Source of the DNA: Hypericibacter terrae
GTDB taxonomy: Bacteria > Pseudomonadota > Alphaproteobacteria > Dongiales > Dongiaceae
Assembly: GCF_008728855.1 (NCBI RefSeq)
Contig: NZ_CP042906.1
Location: 1,674,001 to 1,738,000, forward strand
Direction of reading: 5' to 3'
DNA: 64,000 nucleotides
Both the position numbers and the translations under genes were made by a program. Positions 43,157 through 53,001 of the stretch are shown piece after piece. A model generated the notes under the pieces. The model was not told the DNA's origin. It ran no database searches and was given only the letters and a program-made list of their open reading frames with translations. Position 1 is the first letter of the stretch. Every line of letters begins with the position of its first letter.

Positions 43157-44656
43157 ATGAAGATTCATTTCGCCAAATTCGAGATACCGGAATCCGGCGC
43201 GCTCGCGGTGGGCGCGCTCGATGACCGCAAGCTGCAGGCGAGTGCCACAGCCCTCGACAAGGCGGCCAAAGGCGCACTCATCCGGGCGCTGGGCGTCAGC
43301 CGCTTCAAGGGCCGGTCGGACGATCTGCTGCAGCTCCTGGCGCCGGGCGACCTGCCGCTGTCACGGGTGTTGTTGTTCGGGCTGGGCCAGGCCACGGCGG
43401 TGGACGCGCTGGCGGCCCAGGCGATCGGCGGGCGCCTGACGGCCTATGCCAACGGCACGGGCGACAGCGCGCTGGCGATCGCGATCGACGCGATCCCGGG
43501 CGCGGCGCTGTCGCCGGCCGAGATGGCGGCGAATGTTGCGTTCGGGGCCCGGCTGCGGAGCTACCGGTTCGATAAATACCGGACCAAGGAAAAGCCGGAG
43601 CAGAAGCCGAGCCTGAAGAAGCTGACGCTGCTGGTCGAAGATCCGAACGCCGCCAAGAAGCTGTTCGAACCGCTGGACCGGCTGGCCGACGGCGTCGTCT
43701 TCACCCGCGATCTGGTTTCCGAGCCCGCCAACGTCATCTATCCGGAAAGCCTCGCCGAACAGGCCAAGACGCTCGAGGATCTCGGCGTGAAGGTCGAGAT
43801 CCTGGGCGAGAAGGAGATGAAGAAGCTCGGGATGAACGCCCTGCTGGGCGTCGGCCAGGGCAGCGTCCGCGAATCCCAGCTCGTCGTGATGCAGTGGAAG
43901 GGACTCCCCGAGGGCCGCAAGAAGCCCCCGGTCGCCTTCATCGGCAAGGGCGTGACCTTCGATACCGGCGGCATCTCGATCAAGCCGGCGGCCGGCATGG
44001 AAGAAATGAAGTGGGACATGGCGGGTGCGGGTGCCGTCATCGGCGTCATGAAGGCGCTGGCCGGCCGCAAGGCCAAGGTGAACGCGATCGGTGTCATCGG
44101 CCTGGTCGAGAACATGCCGTCGGGCACCGCGCAGCGGCCCGGCGACGTGGTGAAGTCGATGTCGGGCCAGACGATCGAGGTCATCAACACCGACGCCGAG
44201 GGCCGGCTCGTGCTGGCCGATGCGATCTGGTACACGCAAGACCGCTTCAAGCCGCAATTGATGGTCAACCTGGCGACCTTGACCGGCGCCATCATGATCG
44301 CGCTGGGACAGATCCATGCGGGCCTGTTCTCGAACAACGATCAGCTTTCCGAGCGCCTGCTGGCGGCCGGCCGCGCAAGCGGCGAGCTGCTCTGGCGCAT
44401 GCCGCTCGGCGACGGCTACGACAAGATCATCAACTCCGACATTGCCGACATGAAGAATGTCGGCAACCGCTATGGCGGCTCCATCACGGCGGCGCAGTTC
44501 ATCCAGCGCTTCGTCAACGACGTGCCCTGGGCGCATCTCGATATCGCGGGCATGGCCTGGTCCGACAAGGACGCGCCGACCGTGCCGAAGGGCGCGACCG
44601 GCTATGGCGTGCGCCTGCTGGAGCGGTTCGTCGCGGACCACTACGAAGAGCGGTGA
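43157..44656 (+). CDS. pepA: leucyl aminopeptidase
   Basis: The product is 499 aa. The M17 signature NTDAEGRLVL is near residue 346, with the metal-binding block KGVTFDTGGISIKP near 272 and KWDMAGAGAV near 293. It removes N-terminal residues from peptides using two metal ions. In E. coli PepA also acts as a DNA-binding protein, and whether that holds here is unknown. ATG 43157 is chosen because the PepA N-terminal domain begins there and TTGGAGATC precedes it; the frame is open 180 bp further up. The holC gene follows, as in many proteobacteria. Confidence 0.95.
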   Translation: MKIHFAKFEIPESGALAVGALDDRKLQASATALDKAAKGALIRALGVSRFKGRSDDLLQLLAPGDLPLSRVLLFGLGQATAVDALAAQAIGGRLTAYANGTGDSALAIAIDAIPGAALSPAEMAANVAFGARLRSYRFDKYRTKEKPEQKPSLKKLTLLVEDPNAAKKLFEPLDRLADGVVFTRDLVSEPANVIYPESLAEQAKTLEDLGVKVEILGEKEMKKLGMNALLGVGQGSVRESQLVVMQWKGLPEGRKKPPVAFIGKGVTFDTGGISIKPAAGMEEMKWDMAGAGAVIGVMKALAGRKAKVNAIGVIGLVENMPSGTAQRPGDVVKSMSGQTIEVINTDAEGRLVLADAIWYTQDRFKPQLMVNLATLTGAIMIALGQIHAGLFSNNDQLSERLLAAGRASGELLWRMPLGDGYDKIINSDIADMKNVGNRYGGSITAAQFIQRFVNDVPWAHLDIAGMAWSDKDAPTVPKGATGYGVRLLERFVADHYEER

Positions 44657-44729
44657 GGCCCCGAGTCAGGGCGCGGTCGTCGGCCGATCGCGCCCTGAAT
44701 GAGGGCGGCAGCGCGGCAGGGGGCGGTGC

Positions 44730-45185
44730 TTGACCGAAGTCCGATTCTATCACTTGCAGCGGACCAGCCTCGAAGCGGCCTTGCCGAAGCTGCTCGAGCG
44801 GACGCTGGCGCGCGGCCAACGCGCCGTGGTGATGGCGGGATCGGGCGAGCGGGTCGAAGCGCTGACGGCGCAACTCTGGACTTATGACCCCAACAGCTTC
44901 CTGCCGCATGGCAGCAAGCGGGACGGCCGCCCCGAGCGCCAGCCGGTCTGGCTGACCGACCAGGACGAGAACCCCAACAAGGCCACCGTGCTGTTCCTGA
45001 CGGATGGCGCACAATCGGGTGCGGTGTCCGGCTTCGAACTCTGCGTCGAGATGCTGGATGGCCAGGACGATGCGGCGGTCGCCGCCGGCCGGCAGCGCTG
45101 GGCCGCCTATAAGGAGGCGGGGCACAGCCTCGTCTATTACCAGCAGGACGACAACGGACGCTGGCAGGAAAAGGCGAAGGGGTGA
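44730..45185 (+). CDS. holC: DNA polymerase III chi subunit
   Basis: The product is 151 aa, typical HolC length. The fold is visible in RFYHLQRTSLEAALPKLLE (strand-helix), SGERVEALTAQLWTYDPNSFLPHG and PVWLTDQDENPNKATVLFL, all family blocks. Chi links the clamp loader to single-strand-binding protein. It starts at a TTG with a GGGGG-rich site upstream. Its stop lies within the start of the next gene (4-bp overlap). Confidence 0.93.
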   Translation: MTEVRFYHLQRTSLEAALPKLLERTLARGQRAVVMAGSGERVEALTAQLWTYDPNSFLPHGSKRDGRPERQPVWLTDQDENPNKATVLFLTDGAQSGAVSGFELCVEMLDGQDDAAVAAGRQRWAAYKEAGHSLVYYQQDDNGRWQEKAKG

Positions 45186-46039
45186 GCATGGACGAGTCCG
45201 CGGAACTTCCGGACGGTATCGCGTTCGCACCGGTGGGACCGGAGAGTCCCTATCGGATCAAGCGATGCCGGCACGGCACCATGCTCTACAACACCAACGA
45301 TCGCTATATCGGCGAAGCGCTGGAACGCTATGGCGAGTACGGCGAGCTGGAGCTGCAGGTGCTCCTGCAACTGGTGCGGCCGGGCGACACCGTGATCGAG
45401 GCCGGCGCCAACATCGGGTGCCACACGGTGCCGATCGCGAAGGCGCTGCGCCCCAATGGCGCGCTGGTGGTGTTCGAGCCGCAGCGTCTGACTTATCAGC
45501 TCCTCTGCGCCAATCTCGCTCTGAACGGCCTGTGGAATGTCTATGCGCGCCATGCCGCGGCGGGGCGGGCGCCGGGGCAGATACCGGTCCGGCTGCTCGA
45601 TCCCGGCAGCAAACAGAATTTCGGCGGTCTCTCTCTGGTCGGCAGCGAGAAAGGCGAGCCGGTGCCGGTCGAGACCATCGACAGCTTCTCCCTGGCCAAT
45701 TGCCGCATGATCAAGGCCGATGTGCGGGGCATGGAATCCGACGTCCTGGCCGGCGCGGAGGCGACCATCAAGCGCTGCCGTCCGATGCTCTATGTCGAGA
45801 ATGAGAGCGAGGTCACCTCGCCGGCCCTGATCCGCCAGATTCAGAGCTATGGCTATCGCCTCTGGGACCATCGGCCGCTGCTCTACAATCCGGCCAACAG
45901 GGCGGGCGTCAGCGAAAACCTCTACCCGAATGTGGTTTCCCTCAACATGCTCTGCATCCCGCAGGAAGTGACGGTCAAAATCGATCTTCGCGAGATCAGA
46001 ACGCCCTCGGATTGGGTCGTGCCGGTGAAGCCCTCATAA
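45182..46039 (+). CDS. FkbM family methyltransferase
   Basis: The product is 285 aa (starting at GTG 45182 or ATG 45188). The SAM-binding motif is VIEAGANIGCHTVPIAKAL near residues 71-89, and the FkbM block MIKADVRGMESDVLAGAEA is near residue 180. Here the usual DVEG is replaced by DVRG. Such enzymes O-methylate sugars, lipids or antibiotics, and the substrate is not evident. It is translationally coupled to holC, an odd partner. Downstream is a weak hairpin with a short T-run. Confidence 0.85.
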   Translation: MSMDESAELPDGIAFAPVGPESPYRIKRCRHGTMLYNTNDRYIGEALERYGEYGELELQVLLQLVRPGDTVIEAGANIGCHTVPIAKALRPNGALVVFEPQRLTYQLLCANLALNGLWNVYARHAAAGRAPGQIPVRLLDPGSKQNFGGLSLVGSEKGEPVPVETIDSFSLANCRMIKADVRGMESDVLAGAEATIKRCRPMLYVENESEVTSPALIRQIQSYGYRLWDHRPLLYNPANRAGVSENLYPNVVSLNMLCIPQEVTVKIDLREIRTPSDWVVPVKPS

Positions 46040-46523
46040 CAGGCTGCTGCGAACGCCGGAACGGCGCCACTCTTTTCCGGGTGGCCGGAAGCGCCGGGCA
46101 AATATTCCTCAGAAAACAGGTTTCCGGCGCGAAATAGTGTGGCAAAATCGACCTGGACATGTTCAGGAAAATCGTTTAGTTTCAAACCAATATATTCTAA
46201 TCCCGTCTAAATTTTATTGTGGAAATGCACGGGCCTCGCTCCCATCTGAAGGAAGCGGCGATTCGTTGCCGTTGTGCCGAAGAATTGCTTTGTGGCTGAA
46301 AATTCGTCGTCCCCGCCGGTGAAGGCCGGCAAGACCGACGGACGAATGGCAGTTCTCCTGGACCGCGATACCCCAGAGACGAAATCTGACGATCAGGGTT
46401 CTGGCAGGAAGGGCCGCTCTTCCCGCCACTCTGGGGAATGTTTCACCGGCCCAACAACCCGGCATGGCCGGATTGCGATCGGGCCGTGACGGGTCCCGTA
46501 CCCCGTTCTTCAAGGAGTTCGCC
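46040..46523. other. 484-bp gap holding a weak terminator and the cspA promoter/leader region
   Basis: No gene is supported here. A small hairpin CGCCG-GAA-CGGCG (46054-46066) followed by CTTTT may end the FkbM transcript. The stretch about 46110-46240 is clearly AT-richer than its surroundings. The remaining 280 bp before the cold-shock gene are a good candidate for the long structured 5' leader known for cspA-type mRNAs, but no specific cold box is recognised. Confidence 0.5.
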
Positions 46524-46727
46524 ATGTCTGTCGGAACCGTAAAGTTCTTCAATACGAGCAAAGGCTTCGGCTTCATCCAGCCGGAAGACGGCTCGAAAGA
46601 CGTCTATGTCCATATCAGCGCGGTCGAGAAGGCCGGGCTGTCGATGCTGAGCGAAGGCCAGAAGGTGAGTTTCGAGGTCACCAGCGAGAACGGCAAGAAC
46701 GCCGCCGCCGACCTCAAGGTCGTCTGA
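46524..46727 (+). CDS. cspA: cold-shock protein
   Basis: The product is 67 aa, the size of single-domain CSPs. The RNA-binding motifs RNP1 KGFGFI and RNP2 VYVHIS are both present (residues 13-18 and 30-35). It binds single-stranded RNA and acts as an RNA chaperone. ATG 46524 follows AAGGAG. The frame continues 60 bp further up without family sequence. It is preceded by a 484-bp gap likely to contain its leader. Confidence 0.95.
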   Translation: MSVGTVKFFNTSKGFGFIQPEDGSKDVYVHISAVEKAGLSMLSEGQKVSFEVTSENGKNAAADLKVV

Positions 46728-46812
46728 ACGCCCGCAAGAGGCGCTGCCGGCCCGAAATGTCCACCACGATCGATAACGGCGCGTGATCCCGCGCCAATGA
46801 AAGAGTGAGTTC

Positions 46813-47034
46813 ATGGGCGCACATAAGTACAAGGTCGGCCAGTTGGTCGAAGCCAGACCGAACCTTTCGGCGGCGACGCCGCCGGGCTCCTACAAGGTGG
46901 TGAGGCTGCTGCCGCCGACGGGCGTCGACAATCAATACCGGCTGATGTCACTCAAGAACGGTCATGAGCGCGTCGTTCGGGAGTATGAGATCGATCTCAA
47001 CGACGCCGGTGCGGACGTCGACGCCGCCGAATAG
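46813..47034 (+). CDS. conserved small hypothetical protein
   Basis: The product is 73 aa with an ATG start. It is strand-rich: KYKVGQLVEAR, GSYKVVRLLPPTG and NQYRLMSLKNGHERVVREYEI, followed by an acidic tail. This resembles a short SH3-like or CSP-associated protein often found next to cold-shock genes in alphaproteobacteria, with no assigned role. It lies 85 bp after cspA on the same strand, and the two may be co-transcribed. Confidence 0.7.
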   Translation: MGAHKYKVGQLVEARPNLSAATPPGSYKVVRLLPPTGVDNQYRLMSLKNGHERVVREYEIDLNDAGADVDAAE

Positions 47035-47091
47035 CGTCCGACAGTTCCGCGCCTCGCGCGCTATCGCCGGTTAGACCCGGCCGGCATCTTC

Positions 47092-48987
47092 TCAGCTATC
47101 GGCGTTCTCGGCAGCTTCGAGGGCGGCGGTGGCTGAGAGCCAGGCCTCTTCCGCGGCGGCAATCGTCTTCCCCAACTCGCCCAGCTCGCGCTGCAGGTCG
47201 CGCGCACGGGCCTGATCCTGCTGGTAGAGCTTCGGATTCGCCAGCACCTGCTCCAGCTTCGACTTGTGCCGGGCGAGCTCGGCGACTTTCTTCTCGGCAA
47301 TCTCGGCGGCCTTGCGCAGCGGCCCTTTGGCGACGCGCGCGGTCGCGCCTTCGCGCCGCCGCTGCGCGCGCGCCTGGGAATCGTTGCGGCCTGCGGCTTC
47401 GATCGCGCCGCCTTTGCGCGACCGGCGCTCCGACAGCAGATACTGCCGGTAATCGTCGAGCGAGCCGTCGAACGGCTTGCAGCGCCCGTCCGCCACCAGC
47501 CACAGCCGGTCGGCCACCAGCTCGATCAGATGCGGATCGTGGCTGATCAGCAGCACGGCGCCTTCGTAATCGTTGAGCGCCTGGACCAGCGCCTGGCGCG
47601 CATCGACGTCGAGATGGTTGGTGGGCTCGTCGAGGATCAGGATGTGCGGTGCTTCGCGCGTGACCAGCGAGAACAGCAACCTGGCCTTCTCGCCGCCCGA
47701 CAGCGATCCCACAGCCGTGTTCACCCGCTGCTGGCCGAGGCCGAAGCGCGCCAGATGCGCGCGGCGCTTGGGCTCGTTCAATTGCGGCGCCAGCCGCTCC
47801 ATGAGCTGCAGCGGCGTCGCCTCGACCGCCAGCTCCTCGGTCTGGTGCTGCGCGAAATAACCGATCTTGAGCTTGGCCGAGCGCCGGACCTCGCCGCTCA
47901 TCTGCTTGAGGCGACCGGCGATCAGCTTGGCCATGGTCGATTTGCCGTTGCCGTTGGCGCCCAGCAGCGCGATGCGGTCGTCCTGGTCGATGCGCAGATC
48001 GAGGCGCCGCAGCACCGGGCGGCCCGGCTCGTAGCCGGCCTCGACGCCATCGAGTGAGATCAGCGGCGAGGGCAGGGCCTCGGGCGCGGGGAACTCGAAC
48101 ATCTCGGTACGGGCTTCGGTGACGGCCGCGATCGGCTCCATGCGCTCGAGCGCCTTGAGGCGCGACTGGGCCTGGCGCGCCTTGCTCGCCTTGTAGCGGA
48201 AGCGGTCGACGAACTCCTGCATATGCTTGCGCTGCGCCAGCTGCTTGTTGCGCATCGCGGCCTGATGGTCGAGCCGCTCCGCGCGCGTCCGTTCGAACCG
48301 GTCATAACCGCCGCTGTAGAGCACCAGCTTGCGGTTCTCGAGATGGATGATGTGGTCGACCGCCTTGTTCAACAGGTCGCGGTCATGGCTGACGATCAGG
48401 ATCGTGCGCGGATAGTCGGCGAGATACTGCTCGAGCCAGAGGCTGGCTTCGAGATCGAGATGGTTGGTGGGCTCGTCCAGCAGCAGCAGGTCGGGCTCGG
48501 AGAACAGCAGCGCCGCCAGCGCCACGCGCATGCGCCAGCCGCCGGAGAAATCGGTGCAGGGCCGGGCCTGGGCGTCGTTGTCGAAACCGAGGCCCGCCAG
48601 GATCGAGGCCGCGCGCGCAGGCGCGCTGTGGGCGTCGATCATGGCCAGGCGCTCATGGATCTCCGCAATGCGATGCGGGTCGGAGGCATGCTCGGCCTCG
48701 GCCAGCAGGCTGGCGCGCTCCTGGTCGGCCGCGAGCACGGTCTCCAGCAGGCTTTCGGGGCCGTCCGGGGCCTCCTGCGCCAATCGGCCGATGCGCCAGT
48801 TGGCAGGCATCGAGATATCGCCGCCATCCGAATGGAGGTCGCCGGTGATGAGCTTCAGCAGCGTGGATTTGCCGCAGCCATTGGGACCGATCAGGCCCGC
48901 CCGATGGCCCGGGGGCAGCGACAGGCTGGCCCCTTCGAGCAGCGGACGCCCGGCAATCCGGTAGGTGAGGTCGCGAATTTGCAGCAT
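47092..48987 (-). CDS. ABC-F family ATPase
   Basis: The product is 631 aa with two ABC domains and no membrane segment. Domain 1 has Walker A GPNGCGKSTL (about residue 34) and signature FSGGWRMRVALAAL. Domain 2 has GANGNGKSTMAKL and LSGGEKARLLF with LILDEPTNHLDVDA. Between them is the Arg/Lys-rich linker (KHMQEFVDRFRYKASKARQAQSR). A C-terminal coiled coil follows. ABC-F proteins act on the ribosome; this one is nearest to the YheS/Uup type. ATG 48987 is chosen because the first ABC domain starts there. Confidence 0.92.
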   Translation of the reverse strand: MLQIRDLTYRIAGRPLLEGASLSLPPGHRAGLIGPNGCGKSTLLKLITGDLHSDGGDISMPANWRIGRLAQEAPDGPESLLETVLAADQERASLLAEAEHASDPHRIAEIHERLAMIDAHSAPARAASILAGLGFDNDAQARPCTDFSGGWRMRVALAALLFSEPDLLLLDEPTNHLDLEASLWLEQYLADYPRTILIVSHDRDLLNKAVDHIIHLENRKLVLYSGGYDRFERTRAERLDHQAAMRNKQLAQRKHMQEFVDRFRYKASKARQAQSRLKALERMEPIAAVTEARTEMFEFPAPEALPSPLISLDGVEAGYEPGRPVLRRLDLRIDQDDRIALLGANGNGKSTMAKLIAGRLKQMSGEVRRSAKLKIGYFAQHQTEELAVEATPLQLMERLAPQLNEPKRRAHLARFGLGQQRVNTAVGSLSGGEKARLLFSLVTREAPHILILDEPTNHLDVDARQALVQALNDYEGAVLLISHDPHLIELVADRLWLVADGRCKPFDGSLDDYRQYLLSERRSRKGGAIEAAGRNDSQARAQRRREGATARVAKGPLRKAAEIAEKKVAELARHKSKLEQVLANPKLYQQDQARARDLQRELGELGKTIAAAEEAWLSATAALEAAENADS

Positions 48988-49118
48988 GGGCCGGCCTGAT
49001 AGCACAGTGCCGGGGCCGCCGAAACCTTTCTGGGCGGACAAGATGACGCTTCATTGAAGGTTGCGAGACCGAACCCGGTCGCCCCCCGGGACACCGGTCC
49101 TGCGGGGATCGGCCCGGG

Positions 49119-49147
49119 TTGCGGCGCGGCCCCCAAGCCTCTATAAG
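49119..49147 (+). promoter_or_regulatory. sigma70-type promoter of ndk
   Basis: TTGCGG (49119-49124), a 17-bp spacer and TATAAG (49142-49147) are found 93 bp before the ndk ATG. The spacing and both hexamers fit a housekeeping promoter. Confidence 0.65.
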
Positions 49148-49240
49148 CCTGCCACCCTTTTTGCGGCCACCCGGCCGCTCGGTGGCCGTTCCGGCGGGTT
49201 CGGGACGGCTGACCCTCTCTCCGCAGGAGCGCCTTGAACC

Positions 49241-49663
49241 ATGGCCATCGAACGTACCTTCTCGATCATCAAGCCGGATGCCACGCGCCGCAATCTGACG
49301 GGCAAGATCAACGCCAAATTCGAGGAAGCGGGCCTGCGCATCGTCGCGCAGAAGCGCATTCGCCTGTCCCGCGCCCAGGCCGAGGGCTTCTATGCGGTCC
49401 ATAAGGCCCGGCCCTTCTTCGACGGGCTCTGCACCTTCATGACGAGCGGCCCGGTCGTGGTCCAGGTGCTCGAAGGCGAGAATGCGATCGCGCGCAACCG
49501 CGAAATCATGGGCGCCACCAATCCGGCCAATGCCGCGCCGGGCACGATCCGCAAGGAATTCGCGGAATCGATCGAGGCCAATTCGGTGCATGGATCCGAC
49601 GCGGTCGAGACGGCGCGCGAAGAGATCGCCTACTTCTTCAGCGGCATCGAAATCGTCGGCTGA
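49241..49663 (+). CDS. ndk: nucleoside diphosphate kinase
   Basis: The product is 140 aa, the standard length. The N-terminus [20 protein letters not shown] is diagnostic, and the phosphorylated His117 is in NSVHGSD. It moves gamma-phosphate between nucleotides to balance NTP and dNTP pools. A sigma70-type promoter lies 93 bp upstream and a terminator directly downstream, so it is a single-gene transcript. Confidence 0.97.
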   Translation: MAIERTFSIIKPDATRRNLTGKINAKFEEAGLRIVAQKRIRLSRAQAEGFYAVHKARPFFDGLCTFMTSGPVVVQVLEGENAIARNREIMGATNPANAAPGTIRKEFAESIEANSVHGSDAVETAREEIAYFFSGIEIVG

Positions 49664-49694
49664 TATCGGACGCCGGGTCGTTCCAGCGGGAATA

Positions 49695-49736
49695 AAGAAG
49701 GGCGGCGGCCTCGATCACCGAGGCCGCCGCCCTTTT
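49695..49736 (+). terminator. Rho-independent terminator of ndk
   Basis: A perfect 14-bp stem GGGCGGCGGCCTCG (49700-49713) and its complement (49719-49732) enclose ATCAC and are followed by TTTT. An A-rich segment on the other side (AATAAAGAAG) could make it work for the opposite strand too. Confidence 0.85.
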
Positions 49737-49761
49737 GCATTTCCGTGTCGTGCCGCCGGAT

Positions 49762-49887
49762 TTAAAGCAGCGTGAGCCCCATCAGCGCCAGCGCCACGGC
49801 AATCAGCACCGCGCCGATGGTGCTGAACTTGACGAAGCCCTTATAGGCCAGCTGATGGTCATGAAGCATCTGATCGTCTTGAGCCAT
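49762..49887 (-). CDS. aa3-type cytochrome c oxidase subunit IV
   Basis: The product is 41 aa, too short for usual ORF calling. Its N-terminal part is AQDDQMLHDHQLAYKGFVKF and its C-terminal part one transmembrane helix (about residues 22-41, STIGAVLIAVALALMGLTLL). The pattern of an N-terminal polar part with Y.GF.KF before a single helix fits the alphaproteobacterial aa3 oxidase subunit IV family (COX4_pro_2). In Paracoccus the subunit binds the oxidase but is not essential. No other oxidase gene is nearby. It faces the ndk terminator. Confidence 0.7.
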   Translation of the reverse strand: MAQDDQMLHDHQLAYKGFVKFSTIGAVLIAVALALMGLTLL

Positions 49888-50002
49888 CGCGCGCGAGATC
49901 CTCTGTCGGTGTCTTTCGGTTGCCGGTCCGCCTGGGAACCGGCAGCGGGCGCCCTTTTTTAGACCAGCGGCCCCCGGCTCGGCAACCGCGGCGGCGGGCC
50001 CG

Positions 50003-50653
50003 TCAACCGGTCGGATTCATCATGATTCCGCCGGGCATGGCCTGGCCGTCGAGGATGGCTCTTTCGCCATCCACCGTGACCCGGCCTGTGGCGACCAGCC
50101 GCAGGGCCAGCGGATAGGCGCGATGCTCGGCGGTCAGGATCCGTGCCGCCAGGCTGTCGGGCGTGTCGTCGGCGGCCACCGGAACCGCGACCTGGACGAT
50201 GATCGGACCGGTATCGAGCTCGCGGCGCACATAGTGAACGGTGCAGCCCGCCAGCTTGACGCCGTCGGCCAGGGCCCGCGCATGGGTGTCAAGGCCACGA
50301 TAGGCCGGCAGAAGCGACGGATGGATATTGATCATGCGATTATGCCAGGCGGCGATGAAACCGTCGGTGAGGATCCGCATGAAGCCGGCGAGGCAGACCA
50401 ACTCCACGCCGGCGGCGCGGAGTTGCCGGTCGAGCTCGGCATCGAAGCCGGCGCGGTCGGCATAGGCCTTGTGATCGATGACGGCGGTCCGTATTCCGGC
50501 CTCCGCCGCTCGCGCCAGACCGCCGGCATTGGCCTTGTTCGACAGCACCAGGACGATTTTGGCGTTGGTGGCGGGGTCGCGGCAGGCTTCGATCAACGCC
50601 TGCAGATTGCTGCCGCGCCCGGAGATGAGGACGCCGACCTTCAGCGCCGCCAT
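50003..50653 (-). CDS. purN: phosphoribosylglycinamide formyltransferase
   Basis: The product is 216 aa. The N-terminus [18 protein letters not shown] carries the phosphate loop. The catalytic Asn-His-Asp are in [14 protein letters not shown] and [13 protein letters not shown]. It formylates GAR with 10-formyl-THF, the third step of purine synthesis. ATG 50653 overlaps the purM stop by 13 bp, so it is coupled with purM, as in many proteobacteria. Confidence 0.96.
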   Translation of the reverse strand: MAALKVGVLISGRGSNLQALIEACRDPATNAKIVLVLSNKANAGGLARAAEAGIRTAVIDHKAYADRAGFDAELDRQLRAAGVELVCLAGFMRILTDGFIAAWHNRMINIHPSLLPAYRGLDTHARALADGVKLAGCTVHYVRRELDTGPIIVQVAVPVAADDTPDSLAARILTAEHRAYPLALRLVATGRVTVDGERAILDGQAMPGGIMMNPTG

Positions 50654-51759
50654 GCGCTGTCCATGTTGAGGACGCGGGCACCGGGCTCGCCCGAGCGCCG
50701 CTCGGTGATGCGCCCGATCCGATGCACGGTCTCGCCAGAAGCGGCGAGGGCGGTTTGCGCCGCGTCGGCATGCTCGGGCGCCGCCACCACCACCATGCCG
50801 ATGCCGCAATTGAAGGTCCGCGCCATTTCCTCGGGCGCCACATTGCCCTGGCGCATCAGCCAGCCGAACACCGCCGGCAGCGTCCAGCGCGCGGCATCGA
50901 TCTCGACTGCGAGATGATCGGGGACGACGCGCGGCGGATTCTCGATCAGGCCGCCGCCCGTGATATGGGCGAGGGCCTTGATATGGCCGGCGCGGATCGG
51001 CGGCAGGCCGCTCTTCACATAGATGCGCGTCGGCTCCAGAAGCGCCGTGGCGAGATCACGATCTGGCGCGAAGGGCGCCTTCTCGTCATAGCGCAGGCCG
51101 CTCCGCTCGACGATGCGGCGCACCAGCGAATAGCCGTTCGAATGGACGCCGCTCGAGGCAAGGCCCAGCACGATGTCGCCGGCCGCGACGGTGTCGCCGG
51201 TCAGCTGCTGTCCGCGCTCCACGGCGCCGACGGCAAATCCGGCCAGGTCGTAATCGCCATGCGCATACATGCCCGGCATCTCGGCCGTCTCGCCGCCGAC
51301 CAGCGCGCAGCCGGCGATGCGGCAGCCTTCGGCGATGCCGGCGATGATGCTGCGGCCCGCGGCGACTTCGAGCTTGCCGGTCGCGTAATAGTCGAGGAAC
51401 AGCAGCGGCTCCGCGCCCTGGACCACGAGATCGTTGACGCACATCGCCACCAGGTCGATCCCGATCCGGTCATGCCGGCCGGTCGCGATCGCGATCTTGA
51501 GCTTGGTGCCGACGCCGTCGGTGGTCGCGACCAGGATCGGGTCCTTGAACCCCGCCGCGCGCAGATCGAAGAAGGCGCCGAAGCCGCCGAGGCCGGCGTC
51601 GCTGCCCGAGCGCGCGGTGGATTTGGCCAGCGGCTTGATCGCATCGACCAGGGCATTGCCGGCATCGATATCCACGCCCGCATCGCGGTAGGTCTGGCCG
51701 CTTTCGGGCTGATTCGGGCTGTTTATGGCGTCCTCCGCATCGACTAAGCTATAACCCAA
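50641..51759 (-). CDS. purM: phosphoribosylformylglycinamidine cyclo-ligase
   Basis: The product is about 372 aa from a TTG at 51759; no ATG exists in the right place, and the frame runs on to another TTG at 51825. The family start [19 protein letters not shown] lies about 23 residues after the proposed start. [26 protein letters not shown] and [14 protein letters not shown] are PurM blocks. It closes the imidazole ring to AIR. It is divergent from the DUF2066 gene. Confidence 0.94.
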   Translation of the reverse strand: MGYSLVDAEDAINSPNQPESGQTYRDAGVDIDAGNALVDAIKPLAKSTARSGSDAGLGGFGAFFDLRAAGFKDPILVATTDGVGTKLKIAIATGRHDRIGIDLVAMCVNDLVVQGAEPLLFLDYYATGKLEVAAGRSIIAGIAEGCRIAGCALVGGETAEMPGMYAHGDYDLAGFAVGAVERGQQLTGDTVAAGDIVLGLASSGVHSNGYSLVRRIVERSGLRYDEKAPFAPDRDLATALLEPTRIYVKSGLPPIRAGHIKALAHITGGGLIENPPRVVPDHLAVEIDAARWTLPAVFGWLMRQGNVAPEEMARTFNCGIGMVVVAAPEHADAAQTALAASGETVHRIGRITERRSGEPGARVLNMDSAWRR

Positions 51760-51803
51760 GGCCGCCCCAGAACGGCGCGGGAACGAACGGCGCGGGAACA
51801 ATA

Positions 51804-52988
51804 GTGAATAGCCACAGGTTTGCAATGGCGCAAGGTCGGGCGGCGCGGGGCCGCGAGGGGTGGCTCTGGCAGGCGGGAGCGCTGGCGCTCCTGCTCCTGT
51901 TGCTGGGACTGTCCGCCCCGGTCCAGGCCGCGGGCGTCGGCCCGTCCTCCTATACCGTCGGCGACATCGACGTCGACGTCACGGCCGGCAGCGCCAACGC
52001 GGCGCGGGAAGCCGCCATCGTCCTGGGCCAGCGAATCGCCTACGACAAACTGATGGCGCAACTGGCCGATCCGCAGCAGGCCGCATCGCTCCCGCGCCTG
52101 ACGGACGCCGATATCTCGGATCTGGTCAGCGACTTCGAGGTCGAATCGGAAAAGGCCTCGGCGGTTCGCTATATCGGCAAGCTGAGCTTCCGCTTCCGGG
52201 GCGATTCGGTCCGGGCGCTGCTCGAGCAGCGCGGCGTGCATTACGCCGTCATGCCGACCGCGCCGATCCTGGTCCTGCCGGTGCTCCAGGCGGAGGGCCA
52301 GACCCTGCTGTGGGATCCGCAGAACGCCTGGTTGAGCGCCTGGGCCGCCGACGCGGGCGGCAACACGCTGGTGCCGCTGGTGGTGCCGTCCGGCGACGAG
52401 CTCGATGCCGGCATGATCGACGCGGCGGCGGCGCTGTCGGGCGACACGGCCAAGCTCGCGACCGTGGCGCAGCGTCATGGCGCCAGCCAGTCCCTGGTCG
52501 TGGTCGCCAAGCTCGATGCCGATGCGGCCAGCGATACGCGTCGCGTCGATATCGCCGGTTATCGCTACGGCCTTTCGGGGCTGGTGGACAGCTTCACCGA
52601 TCAGGTCAGCGTGACGGGCACCGCGCTGGACCAGCTCTACGCGGCGGCGGTCCAGCAGGCCGAGACGCGGCTGCAGGACTCGCTGCGCAAGGAGAATCTG
52701 GTCGTCTCCGGCGTGGAGCAGCATCTTGCGGTCACCGTTCCCATCGACAGCTATGCGGCCTGGATCGACATCCGCCGCCGGTTGGCCGGCGTCCCGATCC
52801 TGAAGCGGGCGGACATTCAAACCCTGACGACGAAATCGGCGGCGCTCGATCTGGTCTATGTCGGCGACGAGATCCAGCTCATGACGGCGCTGAACGAGCG
52901 CCGCCTGAGCCTGGCCACCAACGGCGATCAGCGCCTGTTGATTTCGACAGCGGCGGCACCCGCCGCCAGCAGCTCGACGACGCCTTGA
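51804..52988 (+). CDS. DUF2066 domain-containing exported protein
   Basis: The product is 394 aa from GTG 51804 (ATG 51825 would shorten it by 7 residues). A signal peptide (about residues 22-43, [21 protein letters not shown]) is followed by the DUF2066 region: [23 protein letters not shown], then [13 protein letters not shown]. The role of the family is unknown. Its neighbourhood with purM, pgsA-like and perM-like genes is conserved in the class. The next gene starts 13 bp after its stop. Confidence 0.85.
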   Translation: MNSHRFAMAQGRAARGREGWLWQAGALALLLLLLGLSAPVQAAGVGPSSYTVGDIDVDVTAGSANAAREAAIVLGQRIAYDKLMAQLADPQQAASLPRLTDADISDLVSDFEVESEKASAVRYIGKLSFRFRGDSVRALLEQRGVHYAVMPTAPILVLPVLQAEGQTLLWDPQNAWLSAWAADAGGNTLVPLVVPSGDELDAGMIDAAAALSGDTAKLATVAQRHGASQSLVVVAKLDADAASDTRRVDIAGYRYGLSGLVDSFTDQVSVTGTALDQLYAAAVQQAETRLQDSLRKENLVVSGVEQHLAVTVPIDSYAAWIDIRRRLAGVPILKRADIQTLTTKSAALDLVYVGDEIQLMTALNERRLSLATNGDQRLLISTAAAPAASSSTTP

Positions 52989-53001
52989 AAGCGCCGCCGG
53001 G

